DNA of 64,000 nt from Rhineura floridana (taxonomy: Eukaryota > Chordata > Lepidosauria > Squamata > Rhineuridae), in contig NC_084485.1 in NCBI RefSeq assembly GCF_030035675.1, forward strand, positions 91,904,838 through 91,968,837. The letters run 5' to 3'. Below, piece by piece: positions 34,297 to 46,600 of the stretch. Every line of letters begins with the position of its first letter. The first letter of the stretch is position 1. Under the pieces are notes generated by a model. The model ran no database searches and had not been told where the DNA came from. It saw nothing but the letters and a program-made list of their open reading frames with translations. The translations under genes were made by a program, and so were the position numbers.

Positions 34297-35425
34297 TTAT
34301 GTGCCTTCAAGTTGATTATGACTTATGGTGACCCTATGAATCAGTGACCTTCAAGAGCATCTGTCATGAACCACCCTGTTCAGATCTTGTTAGTTCAGGT
34401 CTGTGACTCCCTTTATGGAGTTAATCCATCTCTTGTTTCGTCTTCCTCTTTTTTTACTCCCTTCTGTTTTTCCCAGCATTATTGTCATTTCTAGTGAATC
34501 ATGTCTTCTCATTATGTGTCCAAAGTATGATAGCCTCAGTCTCATCATTTTAGCTTCTAGTGACAGTTCTGATTTAATTTGTTCTAACACCCAATTATTT
34601 CTCTTTTTCACTGTCCATGGTATGCGCAAAGCTCTCCTCCAACACCACATTTCAAATGAGTGGATTTCTCTTATCCGCTTTTTTCACTGTCCAACTTTCA
34701 CATCCATACATAGAGATTGGGAATACCATGGTCTGAATGATCCTGACTTTAGTGTTCAGTGATACATCTTTGCATTTGAGGAGTTTTTCTAGGTCTCTCA
34801 TAGCTGCCCTCCCCAGTCCTAGCCTTCTGATTTCTTGACTATTGTCTCCATTTTGGTTAATGACTGTGGCGAGGTATTGATAATCCTTGACAAGTTCAAT
34901 GTCCTCATTGTCACCTGTCAAGTTGCATAAATCTTCTGTTGTCATTACTTTAATCTTTCTGATGTTCAGCTGCAGTCCTGCTTTTGTGCTTTCCTCTTTA
35001 ACTTTCATCAGCATTCGTTTCAAATCATTACTGGTTTCTGCTAAGAGGATAGTATCGTCTGCGTATCTTAAATTATTGATGTTTCTCCCTCCAATTTTCA
35101 CACCTCCTTCATCTTGGTCCAATCCTGCTTTCTGTATGATATGTTCTGCGTATAGATTAAACAAATAGGGTGATAAAATACATCCCTGTCTCACACCCTT
35201 TTCTATTGGGAACCAATCGGTTTCTCCGTATTCTGTCCTTACAGTAGCCTCTTGTCCAGAGTATAGGTTGTGCATCAGGACAATCAGATGCTGTGGTACC
35301 CCCATTTCTTTTAAAGCAGTCCATAGTTTTTCATGATCTACACAGTGAAAGGCTTTGCTGTAATCTATAAAGCACAGGGTGATTTTCTTCTGAAATTCCT
35401 TGGTGCATTCCATCTTAAAATTCAT
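34297..35425 (-). mobile_element. RTE-BovB LINE, RT to 3' end
   Basis: The minus strand has a 250-codon open RT segment: LCFIDYSKAFHCVDHEKLWT, GVRQGCILSPYLFNLYAEHI, LRYADDTILLAETSNDLKRM, MVFPISMYGCESWTVKKADK. It continues in another frame to LSYFGHIMRRHDSLEMTIML and ends at the ATAACAACAACAT-type tail (34297). The catalytic YADD is intact. It is 5'-truncated with one frame change near 34650, which includes a short repeated TTCACTGTCCA segment. Confidence 0.9.
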
Positions 35426-37435
35426 TAAATGTTATGTATAATTTAGAAACCCTTGACTTTGAGAAGATGATGTAATCTAGTTCTGCGACTTTGGGACATT
35501 TACCATTCCTGGGTTATACGATGCTTCAATTTCTTTCTTTTAGCCTCCTCCTCCCCCACTTCTTCTTTAAACATGCTGCTAAAGGTAGCAAAGAATCCAC
35601 CAGCATGATTCATTTCTTTATGACGATTTCAGCAAACAATGCATTCAATAAAACTTTTTTAAAATCAAGTTACTTATATAACATGAGAAACAAGCAGAGA
35701 ACTGGGAATATGGGGAAACAATGAAAATGTATTTTCTAAGCCAACATTACAGTACCACAGACCGCATTGATATGGAAAAGGATAATTTACATTCCATACA
35801 AGAGAATGGAGGCATATTCACATTCTCATTCATCTGTATTGCCTTCTTGCAGGTGATTAGAATGTATCCACTGGGGTGTGCACTGACCACAAGATTCAGT
35901 CTGGACCCCAGTTTGGTGCTTTGGGAAACAGCCTGCCTTGGTCTGAAGTACTTTATAGGCTGCCTGAGTCAGCTCAGGGTCTGTCCAAGTCTGCTTCAGT
36001 TCTCTCAATGCCCCCTCATATTCACTACTGGAAAATAAAAAAGCAGCTATAACTTTCTTCCTTTTGACAAAGGTGAATAAAATTTGCAGGCATGCTATCC
36101 CCTCCAGAGCGGGCAAAGCTTCCAAACTATTGGCAAATAGGTCTGGGGGGGTGTTGTGCTAGGCACCTGTAAGTTTTGATTTTTTTAAATAAGGAAAAGT
36201 CCATACACTTCTTATTTTGAGGCAGAACTGATGAATTTTGCAGGCAAGGTTGTCCCTTTGGAATCCTGCAAAACATCAAAAGGATAGCTGCAGTGGTTTT
36301 CCAGCAAGGGTAGTTATTGCAGTTTGGTGCTGGATAAAATAGGAAACAGTTAATCTCCCATAACGTTGGTCTCATAATTGCAAACCTGAAAAAAGAGTAA
36401 GGGAGGACAGCTTGCTCCTGAAAGAAGCAAGGAGCAGCTATCTTAAGCTCTGAAGGGTTCAAAAATTAGAAAGAAAAAAGTAAGAGAGGTGCCCTGGGTA
36501 AGAAACCTGTAAAATTGCAAAGAGGTTCAAGAGCTTTTGTGCCAGGCACCTTTAATTTTGGGGTGGGAAGAACTAAAATAGATCTGCTTTCTGGGTGAAA
36601 TCATTCCCTGATTACATGCTTGACCTGTGAGTCTTAATACCACTCTCCCTCTGCCCTCTTCTCTCCCCATCCTGGCATCTTCCTTAAGCTTAGAGACATG
36701 TTTTACAAAGCTGTGCCCCACTCCAAAGATTTGGGATTCGAGAGCATCGGTAAAAAGCAGTCTCTCTGGTCATGAGTTAGATCTGTCAATCATGAAGGCT
36801 CCTTCCCTGTTCTGATCCTGGTATTTCCCTTAATCTAGAGACCTAAGTTTCACTTTTCTTTATATGGGAAGCTTAGAGACATAGCTTTGCTGCTGCAGCA
36901 GATTTGTTGTTGCCAGCAGAAAAAATCATGGTGATGCTATTTGGGCAGCATTATGCGTCTTTTGTGGCTTCTGCTTTGCTCACTCAGTTGTACAAATCAA
37001 AACATTCCCTAATAGAGACTACTTAAGGTTCAGCAGCATCACAGTTTCTCATGGGACAGTTCTTTCTCTATATATTTGGGAGGCAAAAGGGAAGTAGAAA
37101 GTCTATTATGAAAGAAAATACACATAGTAAAGTATGCAGAAGTTTTAGAAATTAATCAAACAATTTAATTAATGGTTCTCAGTGGCATAGTTAATTTCAA
37201 TTGCTGGTTAAAATTTTACAAAAAAATTCTTTTATAAATTTTTTTCTTTATGTTTATGATAAGATCCATAAGTGCTGCAGCATTTCCCCTTGCAATATCA
37301 GCAAAAGAATGGTTAGCTTTTTAATAATATTAATTTAAAGGCAAAACAAAAAAGTAACAGTCCATATGAGAATTACCTGAACTGTGTCATAGCTGTACCA
37401 TTTTTAATGTAGCTAATTCCAATAGATCTCAAAAT
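35426..37435. other. Between BovB and SLC26A8 stop; includes its 3' UTR
   Basis: The 3' UTR of SLC26A8 must begin at 37435 and run leftwards, but no clear poly(A) signal was found. No other exon or repeat family recognised. Confidence 0.35.
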
Positions 37436-37699
37436 TTAGATGTCACTGCTATATTTCCATTTCCCCTCCCAATCTTGATCATCTTCATTTTCTTCCGCTC
37501 GAGATGTTTCAAGATGGTGATGAGGGATTGTCTCTATCTCACTCTGGAGAGAATATGTGCGGAAAAGATCTGATATGGGCTCATCAATGTAAGCGTCACT
37601 CCGTAAAGATTTTACGGAGGTAGTATCTCTGTTTCCATTTGACTGCAAGCTCCGCCTATCTGACTGCTGACTTCTCCCCGAGTGCTGACTTCTTCTCTC
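37436..37699 (-). CDS. SLC26A8: SLC26A8 last exon: C-terminal tail
   Basis: 264 bases with the stop, 87 residues. Acceptor GTGTTTCAG. It begins ERRSQHSGRSQQSDRRS, a Ser/Arg/Gln-rich stretch, and ends acidic (EENEDDQDWEGKW, then KYSSDI). There is no homology I recognise beyond the gene's known low-complexity tail. The phase fits the previous exon although an 8-kb intron lies between. No clear AATAAA follows the stop. Confidence 0.8.
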   Translation of the reverse strand, partial: ERRSQHSGRSQQSDRRSLQSNGNRDTTSVKSLRSDAYIDEPISDLFRTYSLQSEIETIPHHHLETSRAEENEDDQDWEGKWKYSSDI

Positions 37700-40600
37700 C
37701 TGAAACACACAGAAATGTAGAATGCCTACTTGGTCACATATCCACAAATATATGTATATTATCCCAATATCACATCTCCATGGTTATATTTTCATAGGGT
37801 CCCCATGCAATGCACAGTTCCAGAAAGCCGTTAAGTGCACAAGCATAGAATTTAGCAAAGAAAGTTAAAGTAAAGACGCTCAGTCTGTCCCGTGAAGAGA
37901 TTACAGGCAACATTCAGAGAGAAGGAAACTACTGAAGTTGACTAAGGCGTCAATCTTCTTCACACTTAACTTAGAAACAAGTCCCGTCGGCCCATGTGGA
38001 GGAAGTTCTAAACTGTACTTAACTAGCTGCATATTGGTCCAAGTCTCTTAGGTTCTGTTTTAAACACGAAATTCCCTTGCTGAGCTCCCATCAACCCCAG
38101 CCAGCATGACCAATATCTGAAGCTAGTTAATGAAAAACATTTCCCTATATTTACATGGGACGTCCATATCTTGAGACGCTTGCTAGAGCCAATCAGAAAC
38201 TATATTAAAACAGAATGAGCAACATTCTGAACTATGAGCTGATGCCACAGGCCTTCTAGAACAGAGTATGAGAAAGAGAGAGAATCTGAGAAACAGAAAC
38301 ATGTGCTATCCTATAAAACATAAGCCCTGTTTAAGGGTTCACTCTACTATGCTAACTGTGCAGAGGGGAAAGGGAACCACACCCTGTGGTCCTACGCACA
38401 ATATGGCCATGCCTCACTGATCCCATGCCAAATGGGGAACCTGCAAAGGGATGCCCTTGCATGTATAGTTGTATACACATAGGTGTTCTGCATGTTCAGA
38501 AGCCCTGAAGATCAGGATTGTACACACTTAGCCACCTTTTTGTTAAATACACAGACATGAGGGATACTATTGTTGTTATTATTAAGTTGTATCCAGTGCA
38601 GTGCTAAGTCAGGGTCCTGTTATCGCAAGGATTACTGCTAGCGTGACTGGACTCTCTCCGTTCTCCCTCTTGTGAACCCTCTGAATCTGTTTTAGTGGTT
38701 CCCCCAACCCCCAGAGTAGATTTGGGGAGGCCATGGGGCATATGTAGGGTTGGGGGGAAGTTGCACTAGTGGTAATCCTTATGCTGATGGGATGTATTAG
38801 TTGAATACTGCCCATTATCCTTTATTAAAGTTATATCCTGCCCTTGCTCCCAATAGAGCCAGCATGACATGGTGAGATTATGGGCAGGACCAGCAGGTGC
38901 AGTCCTGATTCATAAATTTAGCCCATGTGTGAAGGAAACATTTGGGTGGGGCAATGCTCTTTGAAGGACTATTAGTCCAAGACTTTATTAGGACATCTCC
39001 TCTGCCCAGGCTGTGGTAGCTGGCTAGCAGCAGCAGGGCCAGGCCAAGATATTTTGCTGCCTGCGGCAAGGGATAAGATGGCACTCTCCCCTTCCCATTC
39101 CATCCACAGAAGCTGACTGGGCTGGCAGCTAAATTTTGATTCACTGGTGATGGGGGAGCATCTTCCACCACACTTGAGGACAATTGGCTAGCTTAAGGGC
39201 AGACAGCAGGCAAAGGGGCACACATACTGCTCCACTGTTCCTCACCCCAGCATCTGCTGCCTGAGGTAACCACTTCATTTTACCTAATGATAGAACCAGC
39301 CTTGGGCAACTTAATATCAGGGACATTTTGATCACAGGGACAGTGGGAACTAGGGTTGCCAGGTTCAATCTCTGAGACTGATCCTGTATCTTTAGGAGAA
39401 GAGAAGGTCAGCCAACTGCAGGTGTTCTTGCAACCCTGTCATGGGAAAAAACACAAGGTGAAATTCTCCCTCCCCCCTGCACAACTTTTAAAGATACAAA
39501 AGACCTCTTGGAGGCCGAGCTTCCAAGGTTATTCCCATATTGTGGTTATTCCCATGACAGGGTTGCAAGAACACCTGCACTTGGCTGACTTTCTTTTCTC
39601 CCAAAGATACAGGATCAGTCTCAGGGATTGAACCTGGCAACCCTAGTGGGAACTAGTGCTGCTGCTAATATTTATAGACCCGAGGACTTATGTGAGTAAA
39701 TGGGTTAGCCCTCTGGTCTCAAAAATGCATAGAAGAACTAAATGCTAGATCCCAGGGCTACATCTAAAGGGTATTTGTCCATACAAAGTATATGTGAGTC
39801 AGGAGTGGGGAAACATTTCTGGCGGGCCAGATCATTATCTCCCCAAGTCTGTTGGCCCAAATTTGACAGACAGGCAGGGCCACCCACATGTCAGTCACCT
39901 GACATCTCTATGGTGTCAGCTGATGCTGCACTTTGAAGACCCAGTTGTCAAGGCTTCAAAACACAGCATGGGCTGCTTGAAGGCCTTTTTGCAAATAGCT
40001 CTGTTCTTCAAAGGTCTGAAAGGGTTTTCAAACAGCTCTGTACTGTGCTTTGGCTGTACATGCTTGTTTCTAGGAGGGGAATTAGCATACATATTCAGCC
40101 AAACAGAGCAGGTTTTAACCCCCACTCATCAGCTGATGAGTGGGGGTTAAATCCTGTTGCTTTGGCTGCATGAGCCAGTTCCCAGTAGGGAACTGGTGTG
40201 CAGCCAACACAGAACTGAACCTCACACCTTACCTTACCCATCAGCTGTCATCACCCTCCATTGGAGTGATGTCAGCCAACTGGCAGATGGGCATGGTTTT
40301 TGAGAAATGGCCTCGCAGGCCAAATTTGATCGCATGATGGGCCAAGATGGGCTGGAGGTTTCCTATCCCTGGTATAAGTAACATACATACATGCCATACT
40401 GTTTTGCAGCCAGAAACATAAGGAGCGTACAACAAAATACATCTAAAAAAAGCTAAAATACCACCAAACTTCCATTTTCTGAAAACAAACATGGGATGGT
40501 GTGGGAAGAGGGGAGTTTGTGCTGGGCCAAGAGAAATTATGTCTGGGCACTGTTCCCAAGAGGGAAAAAACATCAAAGTCCTCTTGTGTTCCTAAAAATA

Positions 40601-43600
40601 GCTATCTACTCCTCTCAGATACAAAGTTTTCTCAAACCGCTCTGCAACACCCACATTCAACTGAATCAATCAGTAAAGATTCTCCTGAGTTCAGGATGCA
40701 AATGTAAACAGGGATGTCTCTGATTGTGGTTAACTATGTCAAGATTCTGTTGTGGAAAATGGTTCTGTACTTTAGCTGAAAGGGCTGAAAATTCTACTGC
40801 TTTCTTCAGCTACCTCCAAACCATACAATTAAAGCACATTGCTTCTTACAAAGAATCCTAGGGGCTGTAGTTTGTTAAGGGTGCTGGATGGAAATTGTAG
40901 TTGGAGGTAAACTATAGTTCCACAATTCTTTGGGGGAAATAATGTGCTTTAAATGCGCTTTAACTGTATGGGGTGGATGTGAACCTGGTTAGAATACCAC
41001 TCTTCACCAGAGTGCAGCTGATAAACTGATCCTAAGCTAAAATCACTGTGTAGCATCCTTCCTCAACTGCCTGGGACCCCAATGAAACTTGTACCTGTGT
41101 GCCATTTCCCAACATTAAGGATGCAGTAGTTGGGTCACAAGGTCTAGTAGTCCCACTGAAGAAAGGACTGAGCTTCGCTCTCTCTCCTTTGCACACAACA
41201 ACTGAAACAGAAGTAACTCATTCATTTACAAACCAGCTTTTTAAAAAACAGAGAACAATCTTTTACTCTGACTGTAAAGATTTTTCCCAGGAATGTAAAT
41301 CCTCTACTGAAGAGAGGGGTTATGTATGCTGTTACTTCTGACATGAGCTAAAGCCTTGACTGCTGATATTACTAATTGTACTTCTGTATTTTCCCCCTGA
41401 TGTTATATTTCAGCCTGCCTTGAGAATAACTGTATATCCAGCATGGATTTTTCGCATTCCACAATGTTAAATTGAAAATACCCCCCATGCTATTCTGATG
41501 CTTCCCATAAGTTCATTTTAAAACAAAACCTTGCGAAACTTATAGTCCTGAACTCAGAGACACTTGCTTAACAACCCTCTAAATTTTCATGGTGATACAC
41601 AAAACACTCAAGAGAGAATTGAGAGTTCAAGGTGTAAAAAGAGAGAGAAAAACAGACTCCTGTTGGGACTTTTTTCTGTCAGAGATCTCATAATTTGTTG
41701 AAATTAATTAAAAATCAGCTATGTTCACAGAGTACCTGTAATTCTATTACTGACCTTGCCCCATATTCTGACCTTCATCTTCTACAGTTTAAAGGTTTAA
41801 AAAATGCCTGGCTCATTTTTAATTAATTTAAGAAATTTAGCATTGAACTCAATGATAAGGCCGGGCATGCTCAGAAAGAACCAAGAGTCAGTATTCTAAA
41901 AGCCAGAGTCACAGCCGCTGGGCTTGCCTAATCAGGGGGCCACACCCACATCAGACCTTTATTTCACTTGACACAGCCATGGCTTCTCCCAAAGAATCCT
42001 GGGAAGTGTAGTTTGTGAAGGGTGCTGAGAGGAAACTCCTATTCCCCTGACAGAGCTCCAGTGGCCAGACTGGTTTAACAGTCAGCCTCTCTGACTGAAG
42101 GTCTGTGAGGGGAACAGGGCATCTCCTAGCAACTCTCAGCACCCTTCACTAACTACACTTCCCAGAATTCCTTGGGAGAAGCCATGACTGTCTAAAGTGA
42201 AATAAAGGTCTGGTGTAGATGTGGTCAGGGACAGTTTTGGTTTAAATTTGGGTGGGAGGCTACACGTGCCTGCTGTAGAATAAAAAGATGGGGGAAACAC
42301 TGGAAAAGAATGGTACTGTTCACAATGTTTTCCTTTTGGAAAGGAAAAGAAAGGGGCTTCCCCTATGCCCAGTGCCCACCCACCCAATCTCCTCTCCCTC
42401 CCCTCCCTGCTCTCTTCCCCCCCTTCCTGCCCTTCCCTCAGGTCAGTTTTACCTATCTTAAGCATGATTGCACAGGAGTAAATCCCACTGAACTCAATAA
42501 GCATGCAAACGATCAAACCTGCCCACCCCTCCTCCTCCCTCCCATCACTTGTTTTGCCCCTTCCCTCCCCCTTCCTTCACCCCTCCCCTTCCCTCCCTTC
42601 CTCCTTCCCTCTCCTCTTCCCTCCCCCTCCTCCTTCCTCATGGTCAGTTTTACCCATCCTAACCATGATTGCATGGGAGTAAATTTCTTGAACTCAATAA
42701 GCATGCAAATTATCAGACCAGCCTTTCCCCTCCTGCCCCTCTCCTCTCCCTTCCTCCTCTCTTCTTCCTCCCCTCCTCCTTCTTCCTCCTCCCCTGCCCA
42801 CTCCTGCCCTCCCTCCCTCCCCCCATGGTCAGTTTTACCTATCCTAACCATGATTGCACGGGAGTAAATCCCACTGAAAATAAACATGTAAATGATCAAA
42901 TCTGCCCTCCTCCTTCCCTCCCCCTTCTGCCTGCTCCCCTCCCCCTCCTCCCCCTGCCCTTTCTCCCCTCCCTCCTCCTCCCATACCCTTCCTCCTCCTC
43001 CCCTCCCCATCCCCTGTGGTCAGTTTCACCTATCCTAAGCATGATTGCAGAGGAGTACCTTACCTCCCGGATTAAATAAAGCAGAAATTCACTAATAGGC
43101 AAAAACCCTTGCGGTTTAAGAAAGTACCTATAGCCAACAAATATTATATCAAACTTTAAAAAGCAGGGAAATTGGACAGCTATAGTGAATGCACCAGGGG
43201 AGTAGGAGACCTGATCTCCTCTCTGAGATATTGTACTGCCCTACAAATTTGTCAAAATGCACAAAAAACACAATTTGGGGTGGTCTTTCACAGTCCACTT
43301 CCTATGTAGCTTGGAAGAATTTGGTCATATGTGCCTCTGAGCATGTTTGCATTTTTACAAATTTGTAATTAGTGAATCTTATATTGATGTACTCAACCTA
43401 TACATTCTTCTTTATTATGTAATATCCATTAGATTGTAAAGCTAGTATGAGGAGCAACTGCCTTTAATACTACACATTGTAAACCATTTCCTAGCAATTT
43501 TCTGCTAAAACCTCAGGACTAAATACAAATGTTTGTCCCTATTCGTCCTGCATATTATGGGATACTTTGCTAATATGCTTACCTTAATGAAGGGAATGTA

Positions 43601-46600
43601 TGTGTGGGTGTGAATGTATTGTTTCTAGGAATATTTTTTAATGCTGTTTTGTCTTAATATATTTTAAGATTTGTTTTTATGATGTTTTAAAGTGTTTTTA
43701 GTGCCTTGTTTGCCACCCTGGGCTCCTGCTGGGAGGAAGGGCGGGATACAAACTAACCAAATAAATAAATAAATAAATATAAAAATAATAATAAAAAAAA
43801 ATCCAGAGCCTGTGAGAGCGACCAACGGCAAGCATGAAGGCCACAAAGCTGAAAAACATGAGGTGTTGACAGACAAACTACAATAACTAAATATGAGTTT
43901 GGCCGCCTTGATCTATTGCAAAAGGTCAGTATGCCCCACAACCAATAGCACCTATCCATACCAAATGGAAACTGTGGTGCTATGGTAACTGGGGTGAAGA
44001 AGAGACAGACTTGATTGCTATCCGAAGTGGAAACAGCCAGGGGATATTGATACATTTATGGCTTAGTTGCAGTTTCCTTGATGATGGGAAAGGAGGACCA
44101 GTGAAGATTTCAAACAAACTTTTGAGTACAAAAGAACCCCACATGCAGAAGCAAGTTAGAGAAAGACCCACAGCTTCCATGAAGGCAGCGAGGACTCACT
44201 AGTCTCTACTCATGATACAACCCTTCTTGTCCCTTGGTTAGCACACCTATGTGTGAGTATGTGTTAGAGACTCAGGCATCTAGCATTTATTCCTCATTTC
44301 CTTTTGGGTAAGTCTCAAGAGCACTCATAGCTGGAAATGAATTGGGTATTGAAATAAACTTTAAACTTTTCTATATCAGTGTGTTTCATTAGGCTCCTCC
44401 TTGCAGCAATCCTGTTCCTTGCTCTGATCAGCCGAGGCTCTGGGTCTTTGGCAATTGCTTATTCTTGTGATACTTCAACCAGACATACATGCGACAGAAG
44501 AATCCTTCTGGAGTGTGGAGATGCAATGTGTGGAAAGAACAACTCAAATGCTCAGCAAAATCTTAGGGACAAACTTAGTTGGGGCAGACAGATTTATTTA
44601 TTAATATGATTACCCTACTCATGTATAAACTAGGGACTGAGAATCTGATGTTTTACATCAGAAGGAGAGTATAGCTGACAGGAATGGAATGTTCCTGCAT
44701 CTTATCTTTATTGTCTTCTGTTGCCTCAGGCACTTTTTGTGCCAGCCTGAGTTTGACTCCAAAGTTGAGCCAGGCTGGGAGAAAAGTGCCTGAGGTGACA
44801 GCCCATACAGAGGTAAAACACAGGAGAGAAAGGGTTTAGCTCTCCTCCCTCACACATTTTGAGGTAAAAATAAATTCCTCCTCCCTGCTTTACCCATGAA
44901 CAGGAGAAGACACATGGACACCCAGTGTGGCTTCTCCGTTACATCTATTGTGGCCTTTAAAGATAATGCTGGTCATAAAGGTTTGATTAGCAAGCATCCC
45001 CACAACAATATTTCATATATTCATCCATAGTTTGATGGCAAATGAGAATGAATGAAGAACTATATGTCTCCAGAATGCTTATAAAAATATAAATGTTCTT
45101 AGCAACTTTAAAGTATAGTTGCCCACAGGGCCTTTATTGAAAATTCCACTAGTCCCTGACACTTGTGCAAACTTATTCCTCATAGAAATTACAATTTAAG
45201 CACTAGAAATAGGGGAAGGGAGGTATTTTTCCCACAGTGGCAAAATATTCGGATTGAATTCTCTGTGATGAAGCATTACTCTGAAGAAAGTAACACTGTT
45301 ATCTTTTTTGCGCCAGGTCAAGACTTTCCTCTTCCCCCAGGCATTTTAGCATGTGTTTTTAAATTGCTTTTTAAAAATGTGTTTTTAAATTTTTAAATTT
45401 GTTTTTAATATTTTTAATTGTTGTAAACCGCCCAGAGAGCTTCGGCTATGGGGCGGTATACAAATGCAATAAAAAAATAAATAAGTCACAAGGATCCCTG
45501 CAACTTTGCTTAACAATTCATCTGGAAAAGTCTGTTACTGCCCCGAAGCTAAAAAGCCAGGGAAACAAATCTTTTAAATAACTCAGAGTTGAAATTACCA
45601 AACTGCTTTTCTGGATTAGCAATTGTCAGGTCACTACATTAATTACAGACCTCAGTCAAACATGATACCTTTTCCTCATCTAAAATCACCTCTGCCAACA
45701 CTTCCTCTGGCAGTGTGGTACTGGGTTCTACCGGCACAGTATCTTGCAAGAGATCTGGCTCCACTGCAAAGAGTACAGCATCATGTAGGGTTGGAAAGAA
45801 CCGTGCTTTAGTAACACACTGGTCAAAAAAATCATGTTTTTCAAAACTTCTTATTACAGTGGCTGTAAGATAAAAATGAAAGAGAATTACACACAGCAGC
45901 ATGATAAAAAGACTCAGCATTACCATTGATATAATTCATATTATCAATATCCAAAATGGCTAAATAGAAAAGTACAATAACTATACTCACGATGACAGGC
46001 AGCTATCAGGATTGTGATACCAATATTCTGAAACACATGACACAGCTGTAGAAGGAAGTCAATATATTAAAATTAGTAATGCTTTCATCCTCCAAACCAA
46101 GGGTGGCTAACTCCCGGCTCAGGGGCCCAATTCTGTCTCCTAAGCAAGTTTTCCTGGTACCCCATCAATTTTGGAAGCAACAAACACACACACACAAAAT
46201 GTAAAGTAGAAAAGGTGCAGGGAGCGAAGAGGTTTAAACCAGTGCCCTGGTGGGGATGCAAATTCCTCTCTTCCCAGACATCAGATCAATTGATGAGCAA
46301 GGAAGGGGCGATTACTCCCCCCATCTCTGCTGATCTGCACAGATCTATTACAATGGAGGTCTGTGTGCTCTTCAGGTCATGTGTGTGAGCGAGTGTGGAG
46401 TGGCCACACTTATCACTGGCATGTGACCCTTGGAGTGCTGACCAAGGGTGAATGTGGTCCTCGGGCCAAAAAAAGTCAGCCACCCCTGATCTGTGCATAC
46501 CTGGCTTTGATGCAACATGGTAGGATATCAGTAGTATACCCTGCTTGCCTACCAGAGCAATGGTGCTCCCTCACCAGAATTCTGGTGAAATTTGATTGGC

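Noticed and set aside
42310-43102. Long Pro/Ser and Gly/Glu-rich ORFs
   Set aside because: Artefacts of the polypyrimidine spacers in the tandem array; no gene structure.
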